A stretch of 64,000 nt of DNA from JAAYPI01 sp036734385 (GTDB lineage Bacteria > Bacteroidota > Bacteroidia > Bacteroidales > Paludibacteraceae), in the NCBI GenBank assembly GCA_036734385.1, contig DAIMYQ010000001.1, positions 106,803-170,802 on the forward strand, given 5' to 3'. A model generated the notes under the pieces. The model saw only the letters and a program-made list of their open reading frames with translations. It did no database searches and was not told where the DNA came from. Positions 52,661-61,600 of the stretch are shown piece after piece. A program made the translations under genes and the position numbers. Within the stretch, counting starts at the first letter, position 1. Each line of letters begins with the position of its first letter.

Positions 52661-53017
52661 ATGGTGAAAACGAAAGAATTATTAGACACAATAGTAGCCG
52701 GAATTCAAGATAAAAAAGGTTCTAAGATAGTGGTTGTAGACCTTACTAAGTTAAACAATTGCATTTGTAAATATTTTGTTATTTGCGAAGGCACGTCTAA
52801 TACACACGTTAATTCTACCGCACTATCATTGAAAGATTTTGTAAAAGAAAACACAAAAGAAAGACCCTTGGCAATGGAAGGTCTTGAAAATAGCGAATGG
52901 GTTGTGTTGGATTATGCAGACATCATGGTACACATCATGCAACGAGAACCAAGACACTTCTATGATTTGGAACATTTATGGGCTGACGCGAAGATCACAG
53001 AGATTGCCGATTTATAA
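52661..53017 (+). CDS. rsfS: Ribosome silencing factor RsfS
   Basis: 118 residues. Typical RsfS/Iojap domain: LDTIVAGIQDKKGSKIVVVDLTKLNNCICKYFVICEGTSNTHVNS and the strongly conserved ENSEWVVLDYADIMVHIMQREPRHFYDLEHLWADA. It binds uL14 on the 50S subunit and blocks joining with 30S in starvation. Directly upstream of ftsH by 28 bases, a common pairing in Bacteroidota. Confidence 0.96.
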   Translation: MVKTKELLDTIVAGIQDKKGSKIVVVDLTKLNNCICKYFVICEGTSNTHVNSTALSLKDFVKENTKERPLAMEGLENSEWVVLDYADIMVHIMQREPRHFYDLEHLWADAKITEIADL

Positions 53018-53045
53018 TTAGTTACATTAATTTTGAGAATAATAT

Positions 53046-55103
53046 ATGGATAATAACCAACCCCAAAAGCCTATAAACAAGAAGCCTAAAGGAAAATTAG
53101 GGTTCAGTATGTATTGGTTTTATGGAGCTATTGCAGCCTTTCTTATCGGCTCCACTTTTTTCATGAACGATACTGCAAAAAAAGAGGTATCTTACTCTGA
53201 ATTTAAAACATATGCTGAAAAAGGATATGTTAAAACCATTGTAGTTGTTACAAACAAAAATGAAGCCGAGGTGGAAATAAAAAAAGATCCGGCGATACAA
53301 AAAGAAGTGTTTGGTGACAAAGGATCAACCATTAAAAATAGAAAATTAAGTGTACGTATTCCCTCTCCCGAAAAGTTGGAAGAATTCACTTCCGAAAATG
53401 ATAAAAAAGCGAATACCACAACAGATGTTCGCTACGAAGAAAGAAAAGATTATTTGGACACCCTTCTTTGGTCGTTCGGGCCATTCGTTCTCATCATTAT
53501 CATCTGGATTTTGGTAATGCGTAGAATGGGAGGAAATAATTCCGGTGCCGGTGGAATCTTTAATGTCGGTAAATCCAAAGCTCAACTTTTTGATAAAGGA
53601 ACTAACACGATGAAAGTTACCTTTAAAGATATTGCCGGATTGGCAGAGGCAAAACAAGAAGTACAAGAAATTGTAGACTTTCTCAAGAATCCTGCAAAAT
53701 ACACAAGTCTGGGAGGGAAAATTCCTAAAGGAGCATTGTTGGTAGGCCCTCCGGGAACCGGAAAAACATTACTTGCGAAAGCTGTCGCAGGAGAAGCTGA
53801 TGTGCCGTTCTTTTCTATGTCGGGTTCCGACTTTGTTGAAATGTTTGTGGGAGTAGGAGCTTCCCGCGTTCGTGATTTATTCCGTCAAGCAAAGGAAAAA
53901 GCACCCTGTATCATTTTCATCGATGAAATTGATGCCGTGGGTAGAGCACGTGGCAAAAACCCATCTTTCAACTCTAATGACGAAAGGGAAAATACGTTAA
54001 ATCAGTTACTCACAGAAATGGACGGGTTTGGTTCCAATAGCGGTGTTATAATTTTAGCTGCTACTAACCGTGCCGAAATCTTGGATAAAGCCTTGTTACG
54101 TGCAGGACGTTTTGACAGGCAAATACATGTAGATTTGCCGGATGTGCACGAAAGAAATGAAATATTCGGAGTACACCTTCGTCCTTTAAAATTAGCTGCC
54201 GATTTGAATATTGAATTTTTGGCAAAACAAACTCCCGGATTTTCGGGAGCAGACATTGCCAATGTTTGTAACGAAGCTGCCCTAATTGCAGCAAGAAAAA
54301 ACAAAACAGAAGTAGAAAAACAAGATTTCTTAGATGCCGTAGATAGAATTATCGGAGGTATGGAGAAAAAAAATAAAATTACTACTTCCGCAGAAAAAAA
54401 ATCTATCGCTACCCACGAAGCCGGACACGCTTCCGTGAGTTGGCTATTGGAATATGCCAATCCGTTGGTAAAAGTAACGATTGTACCGAGAGGCAAGGCA
54501 TTAGGAGCTGCTTGGTATCTGCCTGAAGAAAGACAATTAACGACCAAGGAACAACTATTGGATGAAATGTGTGCCATTTTGGGTGGACGAGCTGCAGAAG
54601 AAATTGTTTTTTCTAGAGTTTCTACAGGAGCACTAAACGACTTGGAAAGAGCCAGTAAAATGGCTTACTCTATGGTAGTTTATTACGGTATGAGTGAAAA
54701 ATTATCGAACATGAGTTATTTCGATTCATCAGGCTCCGACTATTCCTTCACCAAACCTTACAGCGAAAAAACGGCTGAGGTTATTGACATAGAAGTGCAA
54801 AAAATAATTTCAGAACAATACCAAAGAGCCATTAAATTAATCACGGACAATAAAGAAAAACACGCTGCTCTAGCGAATTTACTTATTGAAAAAGAAGTTA
54901 TTTTTGCTGAAGATGTGGAACGTATTTTTGGCAAAAGACCTTGGGCTAGTCGCATGGACGAATTAATCAGCGAAAGTGAAAAAGAAAAGAAGGACAAAGA
55001 AACGGTAGAAGAAAAAAAAGATACAAATACTGAAGAGATGGGTAACGATTCCGAGAAAGGAGCAGAAAAACAAACACAAGAAGAAGATAAAGAATCGGTA
55101 TGA
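53046..55103 (+). CDS. ftsH: ATP-dependent zinc metalloprotease FtsH
   Basis: 685 residues. Two membrane helices (about residues 20-37 and 137-154) flank a periplasmic domain. A cytoplasmic AAA+ module follows with Walker A GPPGTGKTLLAKAVAG (near 234), Walker B CIIFIDEIDAVGRARG and second region of homology DKALLRAGRFDRQIHV. The M41 protease domain has HEAGH (near residue 457). An acidic/basic C-terminal tail of about 45 residues is disordered. FtsH degrades damaged membrane proteins and controls LPS/lipid synthesis. Its stop overlaps the cdsA start by 4 bases (ATGA). Confidence 0.97.
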   Translation: MDNNQPQKPINKKPKGKLGFSMYWFYGAIAAFLIGSTFFMNDTAKKEVSYSEFKTYAEKGYVKTIVVVTNKNEAEVEIKKDPAIQKEVFGDKGSTIKNRKLSVRIPSPEKLEEFTSENDKKANTTTDVRYEERKDYLDTLLWSFGPFVLIIIIWILVMRRMGGNNSGAGGIFNVGKSKAQLFDKGTNTMKVTFKDIAGLAEAKQEVQEIVDFLKNPAKYTSLGGKIPKGALLVGPPGTGKTLLAKAVAGEADVPFFSMSGSDFVEMFVGVGASRVRDLFRQAKEKAPCIIFIDEIDAVGRARGKNPSFNSNDERENTLNQLLTEMDGFGSNSGVIILAATNRAEILDKALLRAGRFDRQIHVDLPDVHERNEIFGVHLRPLKLAADLNIEFLAKQTPGFSGADIANVCNEAALIAARKNKTEVEKQDFLDAVDRIIGGMEKKNKITTSAEKKSIATHEAGHASVSWLLEYANPLVKVTIVPRGKALGAAWYLPEERQLTTKEQLLDEMCAILGGRAAEEIVFSRVSTGALNDLERASKMAYSMVVYYGMSEKLSNMSYFDSSGSDYSFTKPYSEKTAEVIDIEVQKIISEQYQRAIKLITDNKEKHAALANLLIEKEVIFAEDVERIFGKRPWASRMDELISESEKEKKDKETVEEKKDTNTEEMGNDSEKGAEKQTQEEDKESV

Positions 55104-55906
55104 TAAAGAATCTAATTCAACGAACATTAACCGGATTTTTGTTCGTTACAGTGGTACTGCTAAGTATATACTTTCAAAAGGAGTATTATACTTTTTCTCT
55201 TTTATTCTTTATTTTAACAGGCGTTGCATTGTATGAATTTTATCGCATGATCAACCTTTATGAAGAAGTAAAACTGTCTTATCCGGTGCTTATTATAGCG
55301 GGATTGGTTCTTTATACGTGTTGCTTTTTATTGTCGGCAGGGTTGACGTCTTATAAAATATTATTTGTCTATGCCTTATTTCTTGTTGCACTTGTAATCG
55401 GAGGATTATATACAAAAGAAAAAAAACCTATCCACAATGTTGCGTTTGCCTTTTTGGGACAAGTAATGATAGCATTTCCGTTTGGCATTCTAAACGCCAT
55501 TGCTTTTGAAGAAATACATTGGTTATTTGCTCTATTTATCCTCATCTGGGTGTATGATTCGGGAGCATATCTTTTTGGTGTAAAATTTGGCAAACACCAC
55601 CTATGTGAACGTATTTCTCCCAAAAAAACATGGGAAGGGTTTATCGGAGGGTTTATTGCAGCACTTTTGGCATCACTTATTTTTGCTCATTTTACACCTG
55701 AAATTGCGGTGTGGAAATGGTTGCTTTTTGCTACTTTTGTCGTCGTGTTTGGCACATGGGGCGATTTATCCGAATCATTATTAAAACGCTCGGTAAATGT
55801 GAAGGACTCAGGAAAATTACTGCCCGGACATGGAGGAATACTCGATCGTTTCGACAGTTGCCTTTTGTTGGTTCCCATTATTTATTTTTACTTGCAAATA
55901 ATATAG
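55100..55906 (+). CDS. cdsA: Phosphatidate cytidylyltransferase
   Basis: 268 residues, about seven to eight transmembrane helices. Makes CDP-diacylglycerol from CTP and phosphatidic acid. Signatures: YDSGAYLFGVKFGKHHLCERISPKKTWEGFIGG near residue 153 and the C-terminal WGDLSESLLKRSVNVKDSGKLLPGHGGILDRFDS with the CDP-alcohol metal-binding aspartates. Translationally coupled to ftsH through an ATGA overlap and followed by psd, the next phospholipid gene. Confidence 0.95.
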   Translation: MIKNLIQRTLTGFLFVTVVLLSIYFQKEYYTFSLLFFILTGVALYEFYRMINLYEEVKLSYPVLIIAGLVLYTCCFLLSAGLTSYKILFVYALFLVALVIGGLYTKEKKPIHNVAFAFLGQVMIAFPFGILNAIAFEEIHWLFALFILIWVYDSGAYLFGVKFGKHHLCERISPKKTWEGFIGGFIAALLASLIFAHFTPEIAVWKWLLFATFVVVFGTWGDLSESLLKRSVNVKDSGKLLPGHGGILDRFDSCLLLVPIIYFYLQII

Positions 55907-55952
55907 AGTATCCATAAAAACAAATATACTTAAATCTTAAATTGAGTCCTAA

Positions 55953-56615
55953 ATGAGAATTCACAAAGAAGGAAGAACTTTACTACTTATTTTATTTTTA
56001 ACTCTCGCGATAGTAAACACATTAATATTTATCATTTTCAGAACACCTATCGTACCTATCATAGCGTTAATCCTTTCAATAGGCTTTTTTATCTTTTTTA
56101 CCCACTTTTTTAGGAGTCCGGAACGCATCGTTCTAGCTGATGAAAATTACATCATAGCTCCCGCCGACGGAAAAGTGGTAGTCATTGAACCCGTAGAAGA
56201 AACTGAATATTTAAAAGGAAAATGTCGCCAAGTTTCCATTTTCATGTCTGTGTTTGACGTGCATGCCAATTGGTATCCCCTTTCAGGTAAAGTTATCCAC
56301 GTATCTCACCAAAACGGGCGAAGAATGGCTGCTTATTTACCCAAATCAAGCACCGAAAACGAACGTTCGACCATTGCCATAGAAGCTTGTAACAAACAAA
56401 CTATTTTGGTTAGACAAATAGCAGGAGCGTTGGCTCGTCGTATTGTAACCTATGCAAAAGTGGGTGATAACTGCAAAATAAACAACCAACTCGGATTTAT
56501 AAAATTCGGTTCACGTGTTGATATGTATCTTCCTCTGGATGCTGAGATTTTAGTTGATTTACACGAAGAAGTCATTGGTAATGAAACAATCATTGCAAAA
56601 TTGAAACACGACTAA
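55953..56615 (+). CDS. psd: Phosphatidylserine decarboxylase (short type)
   Basis: 220 residues. Two N-terminal membrane helices (LLLILFLTLAIVNTLIFII; PIIALILSIGFFIFFTHFF) anchor the enzyme. Conserved FRSPERIVLADENYIIAPADGKVV and FMSVFDVHANWYPLSGKVI follow, and the autocleavage site is at Gly-Ser in LGFIKFGSRVDMYLP near residue 185, where Ser becomes the pyruvoyl cofactor. It converts phosphatidylserine to phosphatidylethanolamine. Short form usual for Bacteroidota. It lies after cdsA, matching the pathway order. Confidence 0.95.
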   Translation: MRIHKEGRTLLLILFLTLAIVNTLIFIIFRTPIVPIIALILSIGFFIFFTHFFRSPERIVLADENYIIAPADGKVVVIEPVEETEYLKGKCRQVSIFMSVFDVHANWYPLSGKVIHVSHQNGRRMAAYLPKSSTENERSTIAIEACNKQTILVRQIAGALARRIVTYAKVGDNCKINNQLGFIKFGSRVDMYLPLDAEILVDLHEEVIGNETIIAKLKHD

Positions 56616-56690
56616 TAATTCATTATCAATACAATACCTATTTTTACTTCTTTACTTTTCAATTAATGTGACTTAATTCTTATATTTATA

Positions 56691-58229
56691 ATGCTTGTAA
56701 AGACATTCGGAGCAGCTGTTCATGGAATTGACGCCTCAATAATCACCATAGAGGTAAACGTATCGCAGGGAATTAAGTTTTTTTTGGTAGGATTACCCGA
56801 TAATGCAGTAAAAGAAAGCCATGAACGTATTGTTTCCGCCTTACAATACAACGGATATAAATTCCCCCGTCAACAAATCATCATCAACATGGCACCCGCA
56901 GACCTTCGTAAAGAAGGCTCTTCTTACGACTTGCCTTTGGCAATGGGGATTATGGCTGCGGGAGAACAAATTTCCGAAGAAAGAATAAAAGAATATGTGA
57001 TTATGGGCGAATTGTCGCTCGACGGAAACGTGATGCCCATAAAAGGAGCTTTGCCCATTGCCATAAAAGCAAGAGAAGCAGGATTTAAAGGTCTTATACT
57101 CCCCAAAGAAAATGCAAAAGAAGCTGCTGTAGTGAATAATTTGGACGTGTACGGCGTTGAAAATATAAAAGAAGTCATTCGCTTTTTGAATGGCGAAGAA
57201 GAACTCGAAGCCACTGTTGTTAACACCCGAGAAGAGTTCTTCAACATGGTAAATGAATTGGAAACCGATTTTGCTGACGTAAAAGGACAAGAATCTGTAA
57301 AAAGGGCATTGGAAGTAGCAGCAGCAGGCGGGCACAACATCATTATGGTAGGACCTCCGGGAGCCGGAAAATCGATGCTTGCCAAACGAATTCCGTCCAT
57401 TCTTCCTCCTTTAACGTTACACGAAGCATTAGAAACCACAAAAATCCATTCCGTTGCCGGAAAAATAGAGAAAGGTGTTTCGCTTATGTTCCAACGCCCT
57501 TTTCGAAGCCCGCATCATACAATTTCGGATGTGGCATTGGTTGGTGGAGGTTCTTTTCCTCAACCGGGGGAAATTTCTTTGGCTCACAATGGCGTTCTCT
57601 TCCTCGACGAATTGCCTGAATTTAAACGCACCGTTTTAGAAGTAATGCGTCAACCGCTGGAAGACAGGAAGATATGCGTTTCCCGTTCGAAATTCAGTGT
57701 CGAATATCCGGCAAGCTTTATGCTGGTTTCCTCCATGAACCCATGCCCTTGCGGATACTACAATCACCCCGAAAGAGAATGCGTTTGTGCTCCCGGTGTG
57801 GTACAAAAATACCTGAATCGCATTTCAGGACCCTTGTTAGACAGAATCGACATTCACATAGAAATAGTTCCTGTTTCTTTCGATAAATTGGCTTGTACAA
57901 AACCTACGGAAAAAAGCAGCGTGATTAGAGAACGGGTAATCAACGCAAGAAAAATACAAGAAGAACGTTTTCGGGATGTACAAGGCATCCACTGCAATGC
58001 ACAAATGTCCTCCAAGCTACTCCGTAAGTATACCGTTATCAACGATGAGAGCCAACAACTGTTGAAACATGCTATGCAAAAGCTAAACCTTTCGGCAAGA
58101 GCCTATGACAGAATTTTGAAAGTTGCCCGTACCATTGCCGATTTGGATGGAGCAGAACACATTGCCACCGAACACATTTCCGAAGCCATCAACTACCGCA
58201 ACCTTGACCGCGAAGGTTGGGCGGGATGA
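56691..58229 (+). CDS. comM: YifB/ComM-family Mg-chelatase-like AAA ATPase
   Basis: 512 residues. N-terminal Lon-like S5 domain (LVKTFGAAVHGIDASIITIEVNVSQGIKFFLVGLPDNAVKESHERI), then a Mg-chelatase AAA+ core with Walker A GPPGAGKSMLAKRIPS near residue 222, Walker B LFLDELPEF and sensor SMNPCPCGYYNHPERECVC; C-terminal winged helix (LSARAYDRILKVARTIADLDG). In naturally competent bacteria ComM is a branch-migration helicase for transformation. Also widespread in non-competent species, so competence here is not shown. It is the last housekeeping gene before the accessory region. Confidence 0.93.
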   Translation: MLVKTFGAAVHGIDASIITIEVNVSQGIKFFLVGLPDNAVKESHERIVSALQYNGYKFPRQQIIINMAPADLRKEGSSYDLPLAMGIMAAGEQISEERIKEYVIMGELSLDGNVMPIKGALPIAIKAREAGFKGLILPKENAKEAAVVNNLDVYGVENIKEVIRFLNGEEELEATVVNTREEFFNMVNELETDFADVKGQESVKRALEVAAAGGHNIIMVGPPGAGKSMLAKRIPSILPPLTLHEALETTKIHSVAGKIEKGVSLMFQRPFRSPHHTISDVALVGGGSFPQPGEISLAHNGVLFLDELPEFKRTVLEVMRQPLEDRKICVSRSKFSVEYPASFMLVSSMNPCPCGYYNHPERECVCAPGVVQKYLNRISGPLLDRIDIHIEIVPVSFDKLACTKPTEKSSVIRERVINARKIQEERFRDVQGIHCNAQMSSKLLRKYTVINDESQQLLKHAMQKLNLSARAYDRILKVARTIADLDGAEHIATEHISEAINYRNLDREGWAG

Positions 58230-58440
58230 AAACCCAATCCTGCCACCTACCCCAGCCTAAGAAAGCCTCTTTTGACATATAATACCCGGTTACTACGCAA
58301 GACTTATACCGGGGAAAAAAGTCCGTTGGATAATCTTGACATTTAGTTAATTTTTAAACTTTTTATTGAAATAAACTTTTTATCTTTGGAAAGGAAATAA
58401 TAAAACTAACAAAAAAACGTCTGTTTCTCTTCTCAATAAA

Positions 58441-58580
58441 ATTCCTGTATGTGCAATAACCAGAAAATAAGTAAATATTATAACATTCTAAATAACATAA
58501 CTTTAGCTAAACAAACATACACTTCTATAGCGGATGTATGTGCAATAGCGTAGTACATACAGGAATTTGTTGCACATACA
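58441..58580. repeat. Nested TGTATGTGCAA direct and inverted repeats
   Basis: TGTATGTGCAATA occurs directly repeated at 58446-58458 and 58535-58547. The reverse complement TTGCACATACA lies at 58570-58580. ATTCCTGTATGT at 58441-58452 is perfectly inverted as ACATACAGGAAT at 58555-58566. The set can fold into alternative long stems. It could be a recombination site arm or the remnant of a small non-autonomous element. Confidence 0.75.
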
Positions 58581-58584
58581 CAGA

Positions 58585-58596
58585 TGTTAGGCAACA
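58585..58596 (+). repeat. Left core-site-like repeat (GTTAGGC) bracketing the module
   Basis: TGTTAGGCAACA contains GTTAGGC, which fits the integron core-site consensus GTTRRRY. Its first ten bases are the exact reverse complement of bases 63888-63897 on the other side of the two-gene module. Confidence 0.5.
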
Positions 58597-58647
58597 TGCT
58601 AAAAGACACCCGAACAACAATGAAACATAAGTTATAAAAGTGACATA

Positions 58648-61600
58648 ATGAGCAACATAACACAAAACATAAAGTCTTATAAAGTTGTATATCCTCAGAT
58701 ATATTCCTACACTCTTCCTGAACTAAAGCCAAATGAAGGCTCACAAAAAATTGGATATACAGAGCAGGAAAATGTGCACGATAGAATATTACAACAAGTA
58801 AAAACAGCTGCTATTAGATTAAAATATGAATTGTTATGGAGTGCACCTGCTTTTTTTAAGGACAGTGATGAGTCTTTTATTGACAAAGTATTCCACAAAT
58901 TTCTTGAAAAAAAGGGAATTGAAAGAAAATGGGAACTAGGGCAAGAATGGTTCTACTTTAATGGAGAACCGCTCAAGTCAAAAGATTTATTTGATTTATT
59001 CCGTAAAGAAAAGTTTTCAGCTTTACAAAACGATAAAGGAAAAATAGATTACACCTTGCGTTTTGAACAAAATGAAGCTGTTGAAAAAGCTATTGACTAT
59101 TTCCAGAAAACTGAAAAAGGAGAATTTCTTTGGAATGCCAAGCCTCGGTTTGGTAAAACCCTTGCAAGTTATGACTTAGCAAAACGACTGGGTGCCAACA
59201 AAGTTCTTATTGTAACCAATAGACCTGCCATTGCCAATTCATGGTTTGATGATTTTGAAATGTTTGTTGACGGATATAATTTTATTTCAGAGACATCTTC
59301 TTTAAAGAGTAGAGCTACCCTTACAAGAGAGCAACATATTGCTATAAAACCCATCAAACCTCTTATTACATTTCTTTCCTTGCAAGACCTCAAAGGCTCT
59401 AAATATTTTGGAGGGAATTACGATAAATTACGCTGGGTGGCTGACTTGGAATGGGACTTGTTAATTATTGATGAAGCTCACGAAGGTGTTGATACAGGAA
59501 GAACTGACGCTGCTTTTGATGTAATTAAACGTAAACACACCCTTCATCTATCTGGAACTCCATTCAAGGCATTGGCTAATGAGAAATTTCCCAAAGAAGC
59601 CATATACAATTGGACTTATTTAGATGAGCAAAAAATCAAACAGATAGAGCTTGAAGAAGGAGAAACAGGAGAACATACTGATTTACCCGACCTAAAGCTG
59701 TTTACTTATCGTATTTCCCAAATGATTACAGATGAAGTAAATGAGGGGATTGAAATTGATAATGAAACGCGTGATTATGCTTTTGATTTGAATGAGTTTT
59801 TTAGAGCGGAAAACAAAAGATTTGTTCACGAAGATGACGTAAAGGAGTTTTTAAGGAATCTTTCAACAAACAAAAAATATCCTTTCTCAACACCAGAACT
59901 TAGGGAAGAACTAAAACACACATTTTGGTATGTAGGCAATAGAGTTGAATCTGTAAAAGCTTTAGAAAAACTGCTCAAAGAAGACCCAATTTTTAAAGAT
60001 TATAAAGTAATTGTTGCAGCGGGTGATGGAAGAAGTTTTGAAGAAGAAGAAAACGATTTTAAAGGCAACGAGTCTTCTTTTCAAAAAGTAAAAACAGCAA
60101 TTGCCGAAAATGATAAAACCATTACGCTTTCTTGCGGACAATTAACCACTGGAGTAACCATAAAAGAGTGGACAGCCGTTTTGATGCTCACAGATATTAA
60201 ATCGCCTTCGCTGTATATGCAAGCGGCTTTTCGAGCTCAAAATCCTTTTAAGGAGTTTAGAAATGGCGAATTGTACTTTAAAAAATCTGCTTACCTTTTT
60301 GATTTTGCTCCTACTCGAGTACTTGAAATTTACGACCAGTTTGCGAATGGCTTAAATCCAAAAGCAGTAAAAGGTGAAATCACAGAAAAAGATAGAGAAG
60401 AAAACATCAAAGAACTTCTGAACTTCTTTCCTGTAATCTCAGAAGATGTTAATGGGGAAATGATTGAGCTTGATGCCAATAAAGTGCTCACTTTTCCCAA
60501 CGCTTTGGCTGCAACAGAGATTGTGCAAGCACGTTTCATGACCAATCTATTGTTTAATGATAGCTTAAAGGGTGTTTTCAATTTCCCTAAAGAGGTTGAG
60601 GACATCTTAGATAAAATGCAGGTAGAAAAAAACAAGCGTGTACAAAGATCAACTAACACACTTGATTTAGATGATGCCAGAACTGTGAACAACAACAAAA
60701 CGAAAGAAATAAATACCAATACACAAATTATTCTCGGTGAAAAAATATTCAAAACAAATACCGAAAGAGTTGTTGACAATTTATTGGAATTGAATACTGA
60801 ACAAATTTATGCTGATGAATTAGTTAAAAAAGTTTCAGAAGTTGCCGAACCACTGATTGCAAAGTATAAAGAAGTGTATAAAGCAACCCAAGCGGAAACC
60901 AACGAGGTTACCAAACAAATTCAAGAAAAAGTAAAACAAATTGCCGAAGAATTTAATAATGCCGAAGTTAAAGACAGCGAGGCACTGAAACAAAAACTGA
61001 TTGATACCATTGAATTAGATTTTGTTACGAATAAAGTCACCCAAAAGGAAGATGAAAAGGTAGAAAAAGTACAGAAAACTAAAGAAGATGAAATAAGAGA
61101 TAGATTGCGTTCTTTCACTCGTACCATCCCTATGTTCATCATGGCTAATGACTCGAAAGAGGAAATTACCATTGATAATTTTGATTTAGAGATTGACGAC
61201 AATGATTTCCTTGAACTTACCAGTATCACAAAAGAAGAATTTCACAAACTGCGTGATGGTTTTGATTACGAAGAAGATGGAGAACGGAAAACCTTCCAAG
61301 GCGTATTCAACAAATACCGTTTCAATGCTTCCATTGCAGAATTTAGGTTAAAGAAAAATGAATTAGCCAACTATTTTACGGCAGAAGAAGATATTTTTGA
61401 GCTAATACCCAACCAAAAAACCAACCAAATTTTCACCCCCAAAAAGGTGGTGCAAATGATGATTAACCAATTAGAGGAGCATGACCCTACTTTGTTTACG
61501 AGAACGGATAGCACCTTTATCGACTTGTATATGAAATCGGGTATGTACATCACAGAGATTGTGAAAAAACTCTTTCACAACACTCGAAAACACTACCAAA

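Larger units (their letters stand above)
58230..58647. other. Non-coding gap between yifB and the restriction-modification module
   Basis: 418 bases with no convincing gene. Contents: a weak inverted repeat CCCGGT/ACCGGG (58285-58290, 58308-58313) after yifB; a -7-like TATCTTTG at 58381-58388 without a fitting -33 box; a dense set of TGTATGTGCAA palindromes at 58441-58580; and GTTAGGC core-site-like TGTTAGGCAACA at 58585-58596. It marks the junction between housekeeping and accessory DNA. Confidence 0.7.

Noticed and set aside
54002..54577. 191-codon open frame on the minus strand inside ftsH
   Set aside because: Antisense to the conserved AAA and protease domains of FtsH; no family features and no promoter or start context.
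56924..57439. 171-codon open frame on the minus strand inside yifB
   Set aside because: Antisense to the Lon-like and Walker A region of YifB; composition is that of a shadow frame.
58478..58744. 88-codon minus-strand frame across the repeat nest
   Set aside because: Cys-rich low-quality translation that overlaps the start of the large restriction-modification gene and the palindromes; no start context.
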